Assembly: GCF_030540825.1 (NCBI RefSeq)
Contig: NZ_JAUOEO010000002.1
Span: 310,001 to 374,000 of the forward strand
Length of the DNA: 64,000 bases
From: Flavivirga spongiicola
Lineage (GTDB): Bacteria > Bacteroidota > Bacteroidia > Flavobacteriales > Flavobacteriaceae
Direction of reading: 5' to 3'
The notes under the pieces are model-generated. The model was not told where the DNA came from, did not search any database, and was given only the letters and a program-made list of their open reading frames with translations. The translations under genes and the position numbers were made by a program. This document shows positions 37,301 to 45,738 of this stretch, piece by piece. How positions within the stretch are numbered: the stretch's first letter is position 1; every line of letters starts with the position of its first letter.

Positions 37301-37618
37301 CAAGCAGGGGACGAGGTTCCGGTACAGCGCTATACCACAGGTCTTAGTGCCCAGGGCGCCGAGGCAATCACTGTTTTCCCCAATTACCTCAATAGTAGTG
37401 CACGGTATACCGATACCTCCTTTATCCGGTTGAGAAATGTGTCTTTGATCTACAGCATCCCAAAAGGGTCTATTTCCGGACTGGATGCCAGGATCTATCT
37501 GCAAGGACAGAACCTCTTGACCATTACAAGGTCCCTGAGTGCAGACCCGGAACATTTTAGCGCGACGGAGCTCCCCATATTGCGGCGCTTTACCCTGGGA
37601 CTGGAACTGGGCTTTTAA
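34352..37618 (+). CDS. SusC/RagA-type TonB-linked outer membrane transporter with STN domain
   Basis: 1088 residues with a signal peptide. Order: STN signalling domain (about 30-105, VTVDRVFDIINTQTGYSFIY), carboxypeptidase-like beta sandwich (110-190, GTVLDHEGLPLSGATVLIKG), TonB plug (IEIRGKNFIDAGTEPLYVLD, VEGIEVLKDADATAIYGSRG) and a beta barrel ending RFTLGLELGF. It should import a large ligand across the outer membrane with its SusD lid. The STN domain implies transcriptional feedback through the FecR and sigma genes upstream. No glycoside hydrolase follows, so the ligand class (glycan or iron complex) is open. Confidence 0.95.
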   Translation: MRPFILLFCTTLFSFIPKHTSSQNARVDIGSTMEVTVDRVFDIINTQTGYSFIYHQDLFKDHPKVVLEKGVFRVKKLLKLILPTEDLNITVTKNTISISGKESGPENQGRSLTGTVLDHEGLPLSGATVLIKGSNKGTPTDSNGRFTIAAAHPEDVLVFSSLGFETQETTIGNQGSIHVSLKEAVEELKAVEIVGHYYKRSQEENPGSVYRLDAKTIERQPVTNPLAAMNGYIPGVNIVQSTGLSGGGFKIEIRGKNFIDAGTEPLYVLDGVPYSSESLSFPLVNPVLPEENPLSLINPADVEGIEVLKDADATAIYGSRGANGVVLITTKRGRAGKTQIKVNTTTGLASVSRFVDLLNTDQYLEMRLEALTNGGFTPGTTPPSLQLAMPDLFGWDPSRYTDWQKELIGGTAYRNTGQLSFSGGNEQTQFLFSGSYLNETTVFPGNSKYGKASVQSNINHRSQDGRFRVNVLTNYVVDDNRLPLGRLTQEAYRLAPNAPALYNGRGGLNWNGWGIVDNPLRLLEGEYRAKSKNFLLSTAISYRPVPGLELTANLGYTDYHKDEYKASRHTMFNPVFKYTSATGSSLFTNRASRQSWNMEPQVEWQKKWGNADLNILVGTTFQQRLTKQVSILGEGFENNNQILDISAANRITGGTDRESKYNYQAVFGRLNLKWAGKYIVNLTGRQDGSSRFGPGKQFGDFGAVGAAWIFSREAFLEDQELLSYGKLRTSYGVTGSDNIGDYGFYNSYGISSTGNYNGSVLLPSRLFNPAFGWEETKKFEVGLELGLLGDRVQLTTAWYKNRSTNQLLGVPLPGTTGFNSVNANFDATVENTGLEIDFRSVNLKSAHFKWTTTFNISVPKNKLVKFDGLEHSTFADQYVVGQPLSIRKLYHMTGVDPDTGVYRFEDYNKDGAIDPGASSEDRQWIEDTAPRFHGGLGNNFNYKALSLKVFFQFKKQRGPNISHDSNYPGDLSNQHASVLDRWQQAGDEVPVQRYTTGLSAQGAEAITVFPNYLNSSARYTDTSFIRLRNVSLIYSIPKGSISGLDARIYLQGQNLLTITRSLSADPEHFSATELPILRRFTLGLELGF

Positions 37619-37630
37619 CGTTAAAAACAG

Positions 37631-39064
37631 ATGCTTATGAAATTTACATACAGAAGAACGATACCATATCAAGGGCCCCTTAGGTCAACTTTCCGGGGAC
37701 GGCGCCTATTGCTCCTGAGTATCTTAACGGGGTGCTTGGCAGCCTGTACGGATTTTGTGGAGGTAGATCTGCCAAAAAGCCAATTGCCGGCAGAATCGAT
37801 TTTCGAGGATGCATCCATGACGGCATCCGCGGTCCGCGGTGTCTATTACCAAATGCGCACCAGCGGCCTGGTATCCGGTGACGGCTTGAATACCTCTATG
37901 GGGCTGTATGCCGACGAGCTGGACTATTACCGGCTCGGCCAGGGAAAAGCACTGGAAAATTACCAAAACCATACCCTGGGGCCTAACGACCCCATTGTAG
38001 CGGACTTTTGGAACAGTGCCTATACCCAGATCTATACGGTCAATGCGATTATGGAGGGCGTTGGGGGCTCGGCAAGCCTGGCCCCTGAGGACAAGGACCG
38101 GTTCAGGGGAGAGGCCCTGTTCGTAAGATCCTACCTGCACCTGTTGCTCGCAGAGCTTTTCGGGGACATACCCTATATTACGGGCACAAGCTATGTGGCC
38201 AACAAAGCCGTGGGGCGCATGCCCAAGGCATTGGTCTACGATCAGATAACAACAGACCTGGGCTCGGCCGTGGAGCTGCTGCCCGGTGAGGATGCCAGCG
38301 GGGAACGTGTGCGCCCCTATGCCGCCGTGGCAGAAGCGGTGCTCGCGCGTGCCTACTTATATACCGGGGAATGGACCATGGCGGAAGCGATGGCCGATAG
38401 GGTCATTGCTAAATTCGGGGCCCTGGAACCTGACCTGGGCAAGGTCTTCCTGAAAGATGCCCCCGGAACGATCTGGCAATTAAAACCGAACGGCGAAGGC
38501 GATAATACCAGCGAGGGGGGCCAGTTTATATTCACCGTTGCACCTCCGGTGAACATAGCTATGAGCGATCTCCTGTTCGAGGCATTCGAGCCCGGCGACC
38601 AGCGGCGTTCCACCTGGGTGAAAGCGGTCGGGAATGCTACAGGTACGGAAACCTGGCACCATGCCTTTAAATATAGGGAACAGGGCCGTACCGATGGTTC
38701 CGTAGAGTATTCGGTGCAGCTGCGCCTGGCGGAACAGTACTTGATCCGTGCCGAGTCGCGGGCACGCCTGGGCGACCTCCCCGGGGCACGGTCCGATATA
38801 AACGCGGTCAGGAACCGGGCAGGCCTGGGGGGCACGGCCGCCGTTACCCCGGATGGACTGCTGGGCGCCGTTCTGCAGGAGCGCCGCGTCGAACTGTTCA
38901 CCGAACAGGGGCACCGCTGGTTCGACCTGAAGCGCACGGGAAGAGCGGCCGGGGTGCTGGGGCCCGTCAAGCCCAACTGGAAGGACGCCCATGTACTGCT
39001 GCCTATCCCGGGCACGGAGCTGGCGCTCAATCCGAACCTGCTGCCGCAGAACGACGGCTACTAG
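37631..39064 (+). CDS. SusD/RagB-family outer membrane lipoprotein
   Basis: 477 residues starting 12 bp after susC (ATG 37631, or 37637). Lipoprotein signal (LLLLSILTGCLAAC). SusD features: the helical N terminus (MTASAVRGVYYQMR), FRGEALFVRSYLHLLLAELF, and the C-terminal block LLGAVLQERRVELFTEQGHR and WFDLKRTGRA. It is shorter than many SusD proteins but complete. It forms the ligand-binding lid on the SusC transporter at the cell surface. Confidence 0.95.
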   Translation: MLMKFTYRRTIPYQGPLRSTFRGRRLLLLSILTGCLAACTDFVEVDLPKSQLPAESIFEDASMTASAVRGVYYQMRTSGLVSGDGLNTSMGLYADELDYYRLGQGKALENYQNHTLGPNDPIVADFWNSAYTQIYTVNAIMEGVGGSASLAPEDKDRFRGEALFVRSYLHLLLAELFGDIPYITGTSYVANKAVGRMPKALVYDQITTDLGSAVELLPGEDASGERVRPYAAVAEAVLARAYLYTGEWTMAEAMADRVIAKFGALEPDLGKVFLKDAPGTIWQLKPNGEGDNTSEGGQFIFTVAPPVNIAMSDLLFEAFEPGDQRRSTWVKAVGNATGTETWHHAFKYREQGRTDGSVEYSVQLRLAEQYLIRAESRARLGDLPGARSDINAVRNRAGLGGTAAVTPDGLLGAVLQERRVELFTEQGHRWFDLKRTGRAAGVLGPVKPNWKDAHVLLPIPGTELALNPNLLPQNDGY

Positions 39065-39349
39065 GCCCCGGTAAGGGCAGGGCTCCCATCAAAAGAACCC
39101 TGGCAACAGCTTGCAAGCGCAATTTTTAAATGGATCTACAGCTCAGTATAAACTAAAGTCGAAACTTATTAAAATGATATAAATTAGAAACCTTTCGACT
39201 GCGCTCGTTAAATTAAAAAGAGGGAAACATATTTGTAAAGCAGGTTTATTTGCTAATTAGAAACCGTTTTTTAATAGCCACTAGTTTCAAAGTAATAAGG
39301 GAATAATATTTATCAGTTTAAAATATAAAAGCCACTCTTTTTATAGTAT
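39065..39349. other. Right edge of GC-rich island
   Basis: 285 bp. GC-rich until about 39125, then AT-rich again. Contains TTTCGACTGCGCTCGTTAAA, a short sequence of the kind often dispersed in flavobacterial genomes. No gene, and no repeat matching the left-edge hairpin. Confidence 0.5.
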
Positions 39350-39991
39350 TTACAATTTATAAATACCATTTTTAATAGCATACAATACAAGCCCTATTCT
39401 ATTTTTAACATGCAATTTTTGAAAAAGATTATCTCTATAGCCATCTATTGTTTTTGGACTTAAAAACATTTTTTCAGCTATTTCTTTGTATGTCATTTCA
39501 GAGCAGGTGTGTATGATAAACTCCATTTCTCTGTCTTTTATTTGAATTTTACTTGAATCATCATCATTTAAGGAGTTGATTAAGATATTTGAAACATCTT
39601 TGGTATGATAATAACCATGTTTTATAGTTTCTATTAAAGCTAACTCTAAAACATCTTTCTCAACGTCTTTTAATAAATAGCCTTTTGCACCAGCTTTTAG
39701 CATTTTAATGATAGTGATATCGTTTTCTTCAACAGAAAGGGCTATAACATTAATTTTTGGATATTCATTTTTTATAATTTCTGTGGTCTCTATACCATTT
39801 AAGATGGGCATATTAACATCCATAAGTATGATATCTGGAATGTTGTTTGGTGTTTTAAGTTTTGTAAGGAGCTCTTTACCATTTTTACAGGTGAAAAGCA
39901 CATTGAAATCTTTAAAAGAATTTACCAGACTTGCTATGGCTTGAGATAATAAAACATGATCTTCAACAATCACTACTGTATGTGCTTTCAT
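39350..39991 (-). CDS. LuxR/NarL-type response regulator
   Basis: 213 residues. Receiver domain with phosphoacceptor D58 (IILMDVNMP), acidic pair E10-D11 and the K of KGYLLKD; then a LuxR-type helix-turn-helix (MTYKEIAEKMFLSPKTIDGY). The gene overlaps the histidine kinase gene by 29 bp. It lies divergent from the secreted-protein operon at 42.2 kb and is the most likely local regulator of it (inference from position). Confidence 0.95.
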   Translation of the reverse strand: MKAHTVVIVEDHVLLSQAIASLVNSFKDFNVLFTCKNGKELLTKLKTPNNIPDIILMDVNMPILNGIETTEIIKNEYPKINVIALSVEENDITIIKMLKAGAKGYLLKDVEKDVLELALIETIKHGYYHTKDVSNILINSLNDDDSSKIQIKDREMEFIIHTCSEMTYKEIAEKMFLSPKTIDGYRDNLFQKLHVKNRIGLVLYAIKNGIYKL

Positions 39992-40739
39992 GGTTGAGTT
40001 TGTATGTAATGGTTAATTTTGTTCCTTTGTTTGGTTTCGATAAAATTGTAGCATTTGCGTTTACCAATTTCGCTCTATTCTTTATGTTGTTTAAACCTAT
40101 ACCGGAACCTTTTTGTTTCTTTATATCAAAGCCTAAACCATTATCTTCTGCAGTAATGATTAACATGTCTGTTTGATAGTCTAAAAGAATATCTAAGTGT
40201 GTTGCTTTTGCATGTTTTATAGTATTTGAAAAAAACTCTTGTAAAATTCTAAAGAATACAATTTCAATTTTACTATCTATTTTTGTTTGCTGTCCTTTAA
40301 TAATGAGTTGAGATTCTATAAAATTAAGCCTGTTAAATCGATTAATTTCATCTGCTACGGCTTGTTCTAAAGACATATTTTTCAGAGCATCTGGGCTAAT
40401 TAATTTAGATAAGTCCCTTAACTCTTTAATACATTTATCTAGTGTTCCTTTTACTTCATTAACAGGGGAATCGTTTTGTAACTGTATTTTGGCTAAAGTT
40501 AGTAACTGACCAATGTTATCATGCAGCTCCCAGCTAATATTTCTAAAGGTCTCTTCTCTAATTTCAATTTGAGCTTTAGATATTTCTTGCTCAAAATGTT
40601 TTTCTGCAAACTTATTTTTTAAAATTAAGGCGTTTTTTCTTTTTTGAAAAAGAATAAAAAGAGAAATCATAGTGATTATTAAAATAAATAATACAACAGA
40701 TGATATAATTAAAAATGATTGTATTTCTTTTTCGTCCAT
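39963..40739 (-). CDS. Sensor histidine kinase (HisKA_3/NarX-like)
   Basis: 258 residues. One N-terminal membrane helix (9-31, FLIISSVVLFILIITMISLF), a coiled linker, the dimerisation/phosphoacceptor box with H73 (NISWELHDNIGQLLTLAKIQ), the N box FFSNTIKHAKA, and G boxes EDNGLGFD and GSGIGLNNIKNRA. There is no periplasmic sensor domain, so it may sense through the membrane protein whose gene overlaps its start by 31 bp. It phosphorylates the response regulator downstream. Confidence 0.93.
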   Translation of the reverse strand: MDEKEIQSFLIISSVVLFILIITMISLFILFQKRKNALILKNKFAEKHFEQEISKAQIEIREETFRNISWELHDNIGQLLTLAKIQLQNDSPVNEVKGTLDKCIKELRDLSKLISPDALKNMSLEQAVADEINRFNRLNFIESQLIIKGQQTKIDSKIEIVFFRILQEFFSNTIKHAKATHLDILLDYQTDMLIITAEDNGLGFDIKKQKGSGIGLNNIKNRAKLVNANATILSKPNKGTKLTITYKLNHESTYSSDC

Positions 40740-41356
40740 ATAAAGCCTATTATATAAAAACCATATAAAACTATGTTTAGAAAAAACAAAATAATACTAA
40801 AAACAGAATTATTAATCCAAACATTAAAATATTTGGATAACAATATAAATGGTATCATGCTTATATTAAATAACACCAGAGCTATAGTTATCCAAAAACT
40901 TAATTTATACTTTAGTTTTAAAGTATAATCAGAGTTAAATAACTGATGCAAGTGAAACCCTGCTAAGACTAATACAAAAGAAGCTCCTATTACAAAACTA
41001 TATTTATGAAGTTCAACACTTATACCATTTATAATATATAGTATCATAAATATAATGCTTAATACCATTACTATTGCTTTATATAGTTTTTCTGCCAAAA
41101 TAGTGTAATACCACCAGTAATAAAACAAAAAACTAACGCCCGTATATCCATAAAAAAGCCACGTATTATCAAGTTTAAAAAAGCTTAATAAAGGCCCTAA
41201 AATGGCATCTACAAAAAAAGTTACCCATAAAAAATGTAGAAAATAAGACTCAGATGAATTTGCATACTTTTTATAATGAATTAATGCAACAATAGCAGCA
41301 ATAAGCTCAAGAACATTAATTAAGTATGACAAAATATCTGGGTAAGAAAGACTCAT
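40709..41356 (-). CDS. Multi-pass membrane protein upstream of histidine kinase
   Basis: 215 residues with about seven hydrophobic helices (for example LINVLELIAAIVALIHY, WITIALVLFNISMIPFILL, ILFFLNIVLYGFYIIGFIW). No enzymatic motif. The overlap with the kinase gene suggests a sensory or anchoring partner for a kinase lacking its own sensor domain. The family is not recognised. Confidence 0.75.
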   Translation of the reverse strand: MSLSYPDILSYLINVLELIAAIVALIHYKKYANSSESYFLHFLWVTFFVDAILGPLLSFFKLDNTWLFYGYTGVSFLFYYWWYYTILAEKLYKAIVMVLSIIFMILYIINGISVELHKYSFVIGASFVLVLAGFHLHQLFNSDYTLKLKYKLSFWITIALVLFNISMIPFILLSKYFNVWINNSVFSIILFFLNIVLYGFYIIGFIWTKKKYNHF

Positions 41357-41369
41357 TTTACATGATGTT

Positions 41370-41867
41370 TTATCTTAATTCTTGTGGAGGCCTTCCTGCT
41401 TGCCCATAATTATATGCAGGAATGTCTTGAATGTTATTATCACTAACAACGGTTAAACTTATGGGGAAAAAACTGGCCTTTGAAGTTATTTTATTTCCCG
41501 TTGGAACTAAAAATACGGTTGAATATCCAGGATCCGGATATTTTTTATCTTTAGGGTAGGCGCCATTATAAATGCGAATACCTAAATTTTTATAACCCAA
41601 TGTTTCCGCTTCTTGTTCTACATAGGCAATGTATTCTTTTAATTTTTCCAGCTCAAACCAAAATTCACGGGTATCTTCTATTTCCAGATATTTTTTAATA
41701 ATAGCTCCTCGGGTATTTTTATACTCTTCTTCTAAATGATTCGCATACTTGTAATCAATAGTTTGTTCTGGCTTTTCAATTTTTTGTGGCTTTTCTTTAC
41801 ACGATTGAAAAAACAATGTCATGATCGTTAAAAAAAAAGCTAGTTTTTGAAATGATTTTGTTTTCAT
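41370..41867 (-). CDS. Small lipoprotein, first gene of two-component operon
   Basis: 165 residues with a lipoprotein signal (LAFFLTIMTLFFQSC). Helical middle (KYLEIEDTREFWFELEKLKE, AYVEQEAETLGY) followed by a beta part (GIRIYNGAYPKDKKYPDPGY, STVFLVPTGN). It lies 13 bp before the membrane-protein gene, so it is probably part of the same signalling operon, perhaps an envelope sensor. The family is not recognised. Confidence 0.7.
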   Translation of the reverse strand: MKTKSFQKLAFFLTIMTLFFQSCKEKPQKIEKPEQTIDYKYANHLEEEYKNTRGAIIKKYLEIEDTREFWFELEKLKEYIAYVEQEAETLGYKNLGIRIYNGAYPKDKKYPDPGYSTVFLVPTGNKITSKASFFPISLTVVSDNNIQDIPAYNYGQAGRPPQELR

Positions 41868-42166
41868 TGAGATTTTTGTTATTGGTTCATTTCAAAAATA
41901 CATATTAATATTTGAAAATTGATACTGTGTTTAGAAGCTGTATAAAATGTGATTTCTGTTAATGTATTGATATATAGTATTTTAATTTAGTTTTATGAGC
42001 GATTTTAGAGATTATCCTATGTAAAAAAGGGGAAAAACACCCATTAAATAAAATAAAGCACTTACCATATTTTAGAATAATCCCCTAGTAGTTTTTCAGG
42101 CTTTTCACTCTTGAGTTAGCCTGACTTTCAAAATACCTTTGAACATCATTTCAAAACAAAAGAATT
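41868..42166. promoter_or_regulatory. Divergent regulatory region; leader duplicated at 56.3 kb
   Basis: 299 bp between the two-component operon (minus) and the secreted-protein operon (plus). The segment 42029-42158 (GGGGAAAAACACCCATTAAA onward) recurs with about 80-85% identity at 56287-56417 ahead of the fossil copy, so it was duplicated with the gene and probably carries the operon promoter. Confidence 0.6.
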
Positions 42167-44554
42167 ATGAATGCTACAACCCTTAATTCCTTTTCAGGAA
42201 AATTTTTGCTGTATGGCCTATTTACAGTTGTATTTCTTTCAACATTAGAAATGTCCGCACAAAATTTTAGCGGATTAGAAAATAAACAGCTTAATAAGCT
42301 AGACGATATTGGAGCCGTTGGGGTTAGTCTTTTCGCAGAACGTATTAAAGGCAAAATAGAATCTGTTATAGTAACCTATGATAGTGAACGAAAACTAAAA
42401 CTTGCTTTAGAATTCACAGAGTTTTCTGAGCATAATTATACACTTATAGCAGAACTAAAGAATGCTCAAAAACTAAGACAAGCAGAATTTCAACAAATTA
42501 AAGTGGATTTAAATGGCAAGCAAAGTCCTATAGAATTAGAATTTAATTTAGATGAAAATACACCCGAAGGCACAGAACTTACATCTGCATTTTTAGAAAT
42601 TAGAATAGGTTCTAAAAGTTTGAAACCTATTTTTTTATATAACCTTAATAAAAACTGGAAAACCGAAATTAATGCAGAAAATTTAATAGTTCCAGTTTCA
42701 CTAGAACCTATTGGAAGTGCGGCCAATTTAAAAGCAACTTCCCAAAAAATAATTATTCCAAAAAGAAAGCCCAATTTAAAATATAGTATTGATAAATCTA
42801 AGTTAGTGACCTTAAAACAACCTCTTTTAATGACTACAACCTCTAGTACATCAACGGTTAGCAATACTATAGATGGTACATGGATTAATGATAACAAAAA
42901 TACCAAGGGTATTACTAAAGTCATTATTTCCAATAAAGGGAAAAATGTTCAGGTCTATGGGAAGTGTAGTCCAAAAGATTGTGATTGGGGTAGAAAGCGG
43001 TTAGTTCCAAAAAGAAACAGTGCAAATACGTATTGGGGTATTTTTGATACGAGTATTGCGAAATCAACATTCATGTTTACCATTAATACTAATAAGATGG
43101 AAGCAAGACATGTACGAGATTATAAATCGCCATCTAGACCTACAAAAAGAAGTGTTGAAAAATTTACCAAACTTAACCTATTTATTGCTAGACCAATGGT
43201 AGTCTCTACTACTGGAACAACATCACCTTCAACATCCCAACCAGAGCCAGAGGGTACCACACCCCAAGGACCTGATAATACACCTATTTCGCTTTGGGAT
43301 GACTTAGTGGCCGATCACGATTTTGAATTTCCTTATGAAATCACAAATGTAAGAATGGATATATATCCTGATAAAAATCCTGCATCTGGAACCTTTTACT
43401 ACTTGCCCAGCGCTTATCATCTAAGATGGAATACAGATGAAGGGTATGATTTCTCTATGTTGTATGGAACAGCAGACTCTTCAAGTTCATCCGGGAACGT
43501 GAGGATGACGGGCACACTTACACCTGGCATAAGTTCAAAGGAAATTGCATTAATAAAGTCTTTACTTGAATCTTATATAGAAGGAAACCCTAATTATAGT
43601 TTTACTGAATTAAAGATTATGCCCATTAATACCGTACCGGCAATTTCTCTTTCATCGGGACTAGAAGGGCAATATAATATAAGTTCAGATCAAATTAATG
43701 TAACGGTATCATCATCCATACGAGAACCTATAGACATTTCGTGGATGACTAGTAATACTGATAAAGATGATATGCAAACTGTTTTATCTGCAGGAGATGG
43801 TATTAAAGGAAGCATGACACTTACACCGGCAAGCGAAACCGTGCCAGAACAACTTATTCCCGTTCGCATTACCCTTGCAGACTCCAGAACGCTAGGTAAG
43901 TTTATATTAGAACCTAATAAATGGCGAAATGAAAATTGGGTAAACAATACACCATTTCCTTTACGTCTTAAAAAAGTACATGCCCTTATTATTGAAAAAC
44001 AAGGCACTAATACAATTCCTATAATTTATACATGGGATTTAAATAACGTTGAAATCCCATCAAAAGCAAAAGTGCAGTTTGATGCTTCTAAAATGCCAAA
44101 ATGGGTAGAAACACAATCAAAAACGAAGCAGATATGGCTAGATTATGCTATTGTAGATTGTACCGAATGTGTAAATAAAACTATAGATGAACTTACTGAT
44201 GGTACTTCTGGAAGTAAAGTCAAGCATATTTCTTTTGAATCTTTTCAATTATTTAGCGATACAGATATTGCCTTTTTACAAGTAAAGGCACGTTCAAAAT
44301 ACATAGATCCCAAAGGCACAAATATTTTAGAATCTGAACCTGTTAGAATTACTGAAGACAATAAGTCATTCGCTTTAGGACCTCTTTACATTCCTGAAGG
44401 AGAAACACCTCAATTTGAATATTTCTTCACTTTAGTGATGAATGATGGCACAACGCATCAATCTGATAATTGGTTGTCTCATGAAGAGCTCTTCATGTTT
44501 ATCGGTATAGCAAAACTTAAGGAAAACATCTCAAGTTTTAATACAGAAGATTAA
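42167..44554 (+). CDS. Secreted multidomain protein, first gene of paralogue operon
   Basis: 795 residues with a signal peptide (LLYGLFTVVFLSTLEMSAQ). Residues about 240-345 form a DUF2147-like domain (SNTIDGTWINDNKNTKG, KVIISNKGKNVQVYGKCSPK, TYWGIFDTSIAKSTFMF). A second part from about 390 begins FYYLPSAYHLRWNTDEGYDF, the same YxPxxxxL signature that opens the domains of the downstream proteins, and ends with beta-rich domains containing a CTEC motif. It is therefore a distant member of the family. The same gene region survives in the fossil at 56.4 kb. Function unknown. Confidence 0.75.
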   Translation: MNATTLNSFSGKFLLYGLFTVVFLSTLEMSAQNFSGLENKQLNKLDDIGAVGVSLFAERIKGKIESVIVTYDSERKLKLALEFTEFSEHNYTLIAELKNAQKLRQAEFQQIKVDLNGKQSPIELEFNLDENTPEGTELTSAFLEIRIGSKSLKPIFLYNLNKNWKTEINAENLIVPVSLEPIGSAANLKATSQKIIIPKRKPNLKYSIDKSKLVTLKQPLLMTTTSSTSTVSNTIDGTWINDNKNTKGITKVIISNKGKNVQVYGKCSPKDCDWGRKRLVPKRNSANTYWGIFDTSIAKSTFMFTINTNKMEARHVRDYKSPSRPTKRSVEKFTKLNLFIARPMVVSTTGTTSPSTSQPEPEGTTPQGPDNTPISLWDDLVADHDFEFPYEITNVRMDIYPDKNPASGTFYYLPSAYHLRWNTDEGYDFSMLYGTADSSSSSGNVRMTGTLTPGISSKEIALIKSLLESYIEGNPNYSFTELKIMPINTVPAISLSSGLEGQYNISSDQINVTVSSSIREPIDISWMTSNTDKDDMQTVLSAGDGIKGSMTLTPASETVPEQLIPVRITLADSRTLGKFILEPNKWRNENWVNNTPFPLRLKKVHALIIEKQGTNTIPIIYTWDLNNVEIPSKAKVQFDASKMPKWVETQSKTKQIWLDYAIVDCTECVNKTIDELTDGTSGSKVKHISFESFQLFSDTDIAFLQVKARSKYIDPKGTNILESEPVRITEDNKSFALGPLYIPEGETPQFEYFFTLVMNDGTTHQSDNWLSHEELFMFIGIAKLKENISSFNTED

Positions 44555-44582
44555 GAGTTAACATTAAACACCCATAAATAAC

Positions 44583-45707
44583 ATGACATACTTACAGCAC
44601 ATATTCATGATGTCTTTAGTGTTTGGCTTTAATGTATATGCACAGCCCGATGCGGCTTCAAAGCAAGTTATAAACGATATGGTTTTGTATCAGGACTATC
44701 TTAAAAAAAACCAATTTTATTATGTGCCTTATGGTTTGAAACTTATTACTAACAGTGAAGGAAAGCCTCAGTTTAAGTTTATTCAAATGCGTTACACAGG
44801 CACACATGCTTATGGAGATCAAGGAAATACACGTTTTAGAAGTCTTTTAAGTTTTAGTGTAACACAAAACAAACCTACAAATCAAGAATTAGATCAGGTT
44901 ACTGACTCATTACGTTTAAAAGGACTGTATGTCAAATCATTAAAACCAATTCCAATAAGCAATATTAAAGCCATTTTAGTGCATGCAGCCGATATAGCTA
45001 TGACAGATTCATTAAAACATACAGTCTCAGGAGGTTATTTTGAAAGCAGTACTAATGCATCGCAAAACGTCGATTGGAAAGAACGCGATTTCACTATGCG
45101 ATTAAATAACCATGATGCACAATTGTTTTCGGAAAGTTTTCAGGGAAATCAACCTACTCTTAGTGTTAACTATAGCTATAGCTCAAAGCTAACAAATTTA
45201 AGATCGGAAGAACTTACGGTAATAGGTAATGAAGGTTTTGTTGAGTCGATGAGAGCTTTTGCAACCGAACAAGATTCTATACTCCAGTTACAGGAAGTGA
45301 TTGTAAAATCTGATGCACTACCAATAACCATTGATATTGAAAAATGGCCGAGCCTGATTAAAAAGATTGATATCAATTCTCAGATCCCTTCAGATTATGC
45401 GGCGTTGGATGTGTACTGCTATGATTTTAATAATAACATACGTGGCGATTTATTTGCAAAACGTATAGAAATAAAAGCAGTCGGTGTAGGAGGGAACGAC
45501 GTCACTTATACAAGTACTTTCAATGCAAAATACCCAGATGAATATGCTAAAAGCATACAGTTTGTTTATGCTGTAAAACTTAAAGAACCTTATCAATATA
45601 GAATTTCAGAAATCTATAAAGATGGAAATTTTAATCGTCACGACTGGGTCATAGCAGACTCATGGCATCAAATATTAGACATTACCACAAAACCCACAGA
45701 AGAATAA
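44583..45707 (+). CDS. Secreted paralogue-family protein (374 aa)
   Basis: Signal peptide (HIFMMSLVFGFNVYAQ). The N-terminal family domain follows: FYYVPYGLKLITNSEGKPQF and KFIQMRY, then the SLLSFSVTQNK strand and a GP-like KPIPISN step. It lacks the second half (xxFxxRxI...RK) of the long family members and has instead a divergent beta C terminus. Spacing is 28 bp from the first gene and 31 bp to the next. Function unknown. Confidence 0.7.
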   Translation: MTYLQHIFMMSLVFGFNVYAQPDAASKQVINDMVLYQDYLKKNQFYYVPYGLKLITNSEGKPQFKFIQMRYTGTHAYGDQGNTRFRSLLSFSVTQNKPTNQELDQVTDSLRLKGLYVKSLKPIPISNIKAILVHAADIAMTDSLKHTVSGGYFESSTNASQNVDWKERDFTMRLNNHDAQLFSESFQGNQPTLSVNYSYSSKLTNLRSEELTVIGNEGFVESMRAFATEQDSILQLQEVIVKSDALPITIDIEKWPSLIKKIDINSQIPSDYAALDVYCYDFNNNIRGDLFAKRIEIKAVGVGGNDVTYTSTFNAKYPDEYAKSIQFVYAVKLKEPYQYRISEIYKDGNFNRHDWVIADSWHQILDITTKPTEE

Positions 45708-45738
45708 ATAACATACCCAATACTAAAAAAAATACATC

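Noticed and set aside
36616..38992. Large minus-strand ORFs opposite susC and susD (up to 225 codons)
   Set aside because: Same cause: shadow ORFs of GC-rich genes whose plus-strand products match SusC/SusD end to end.
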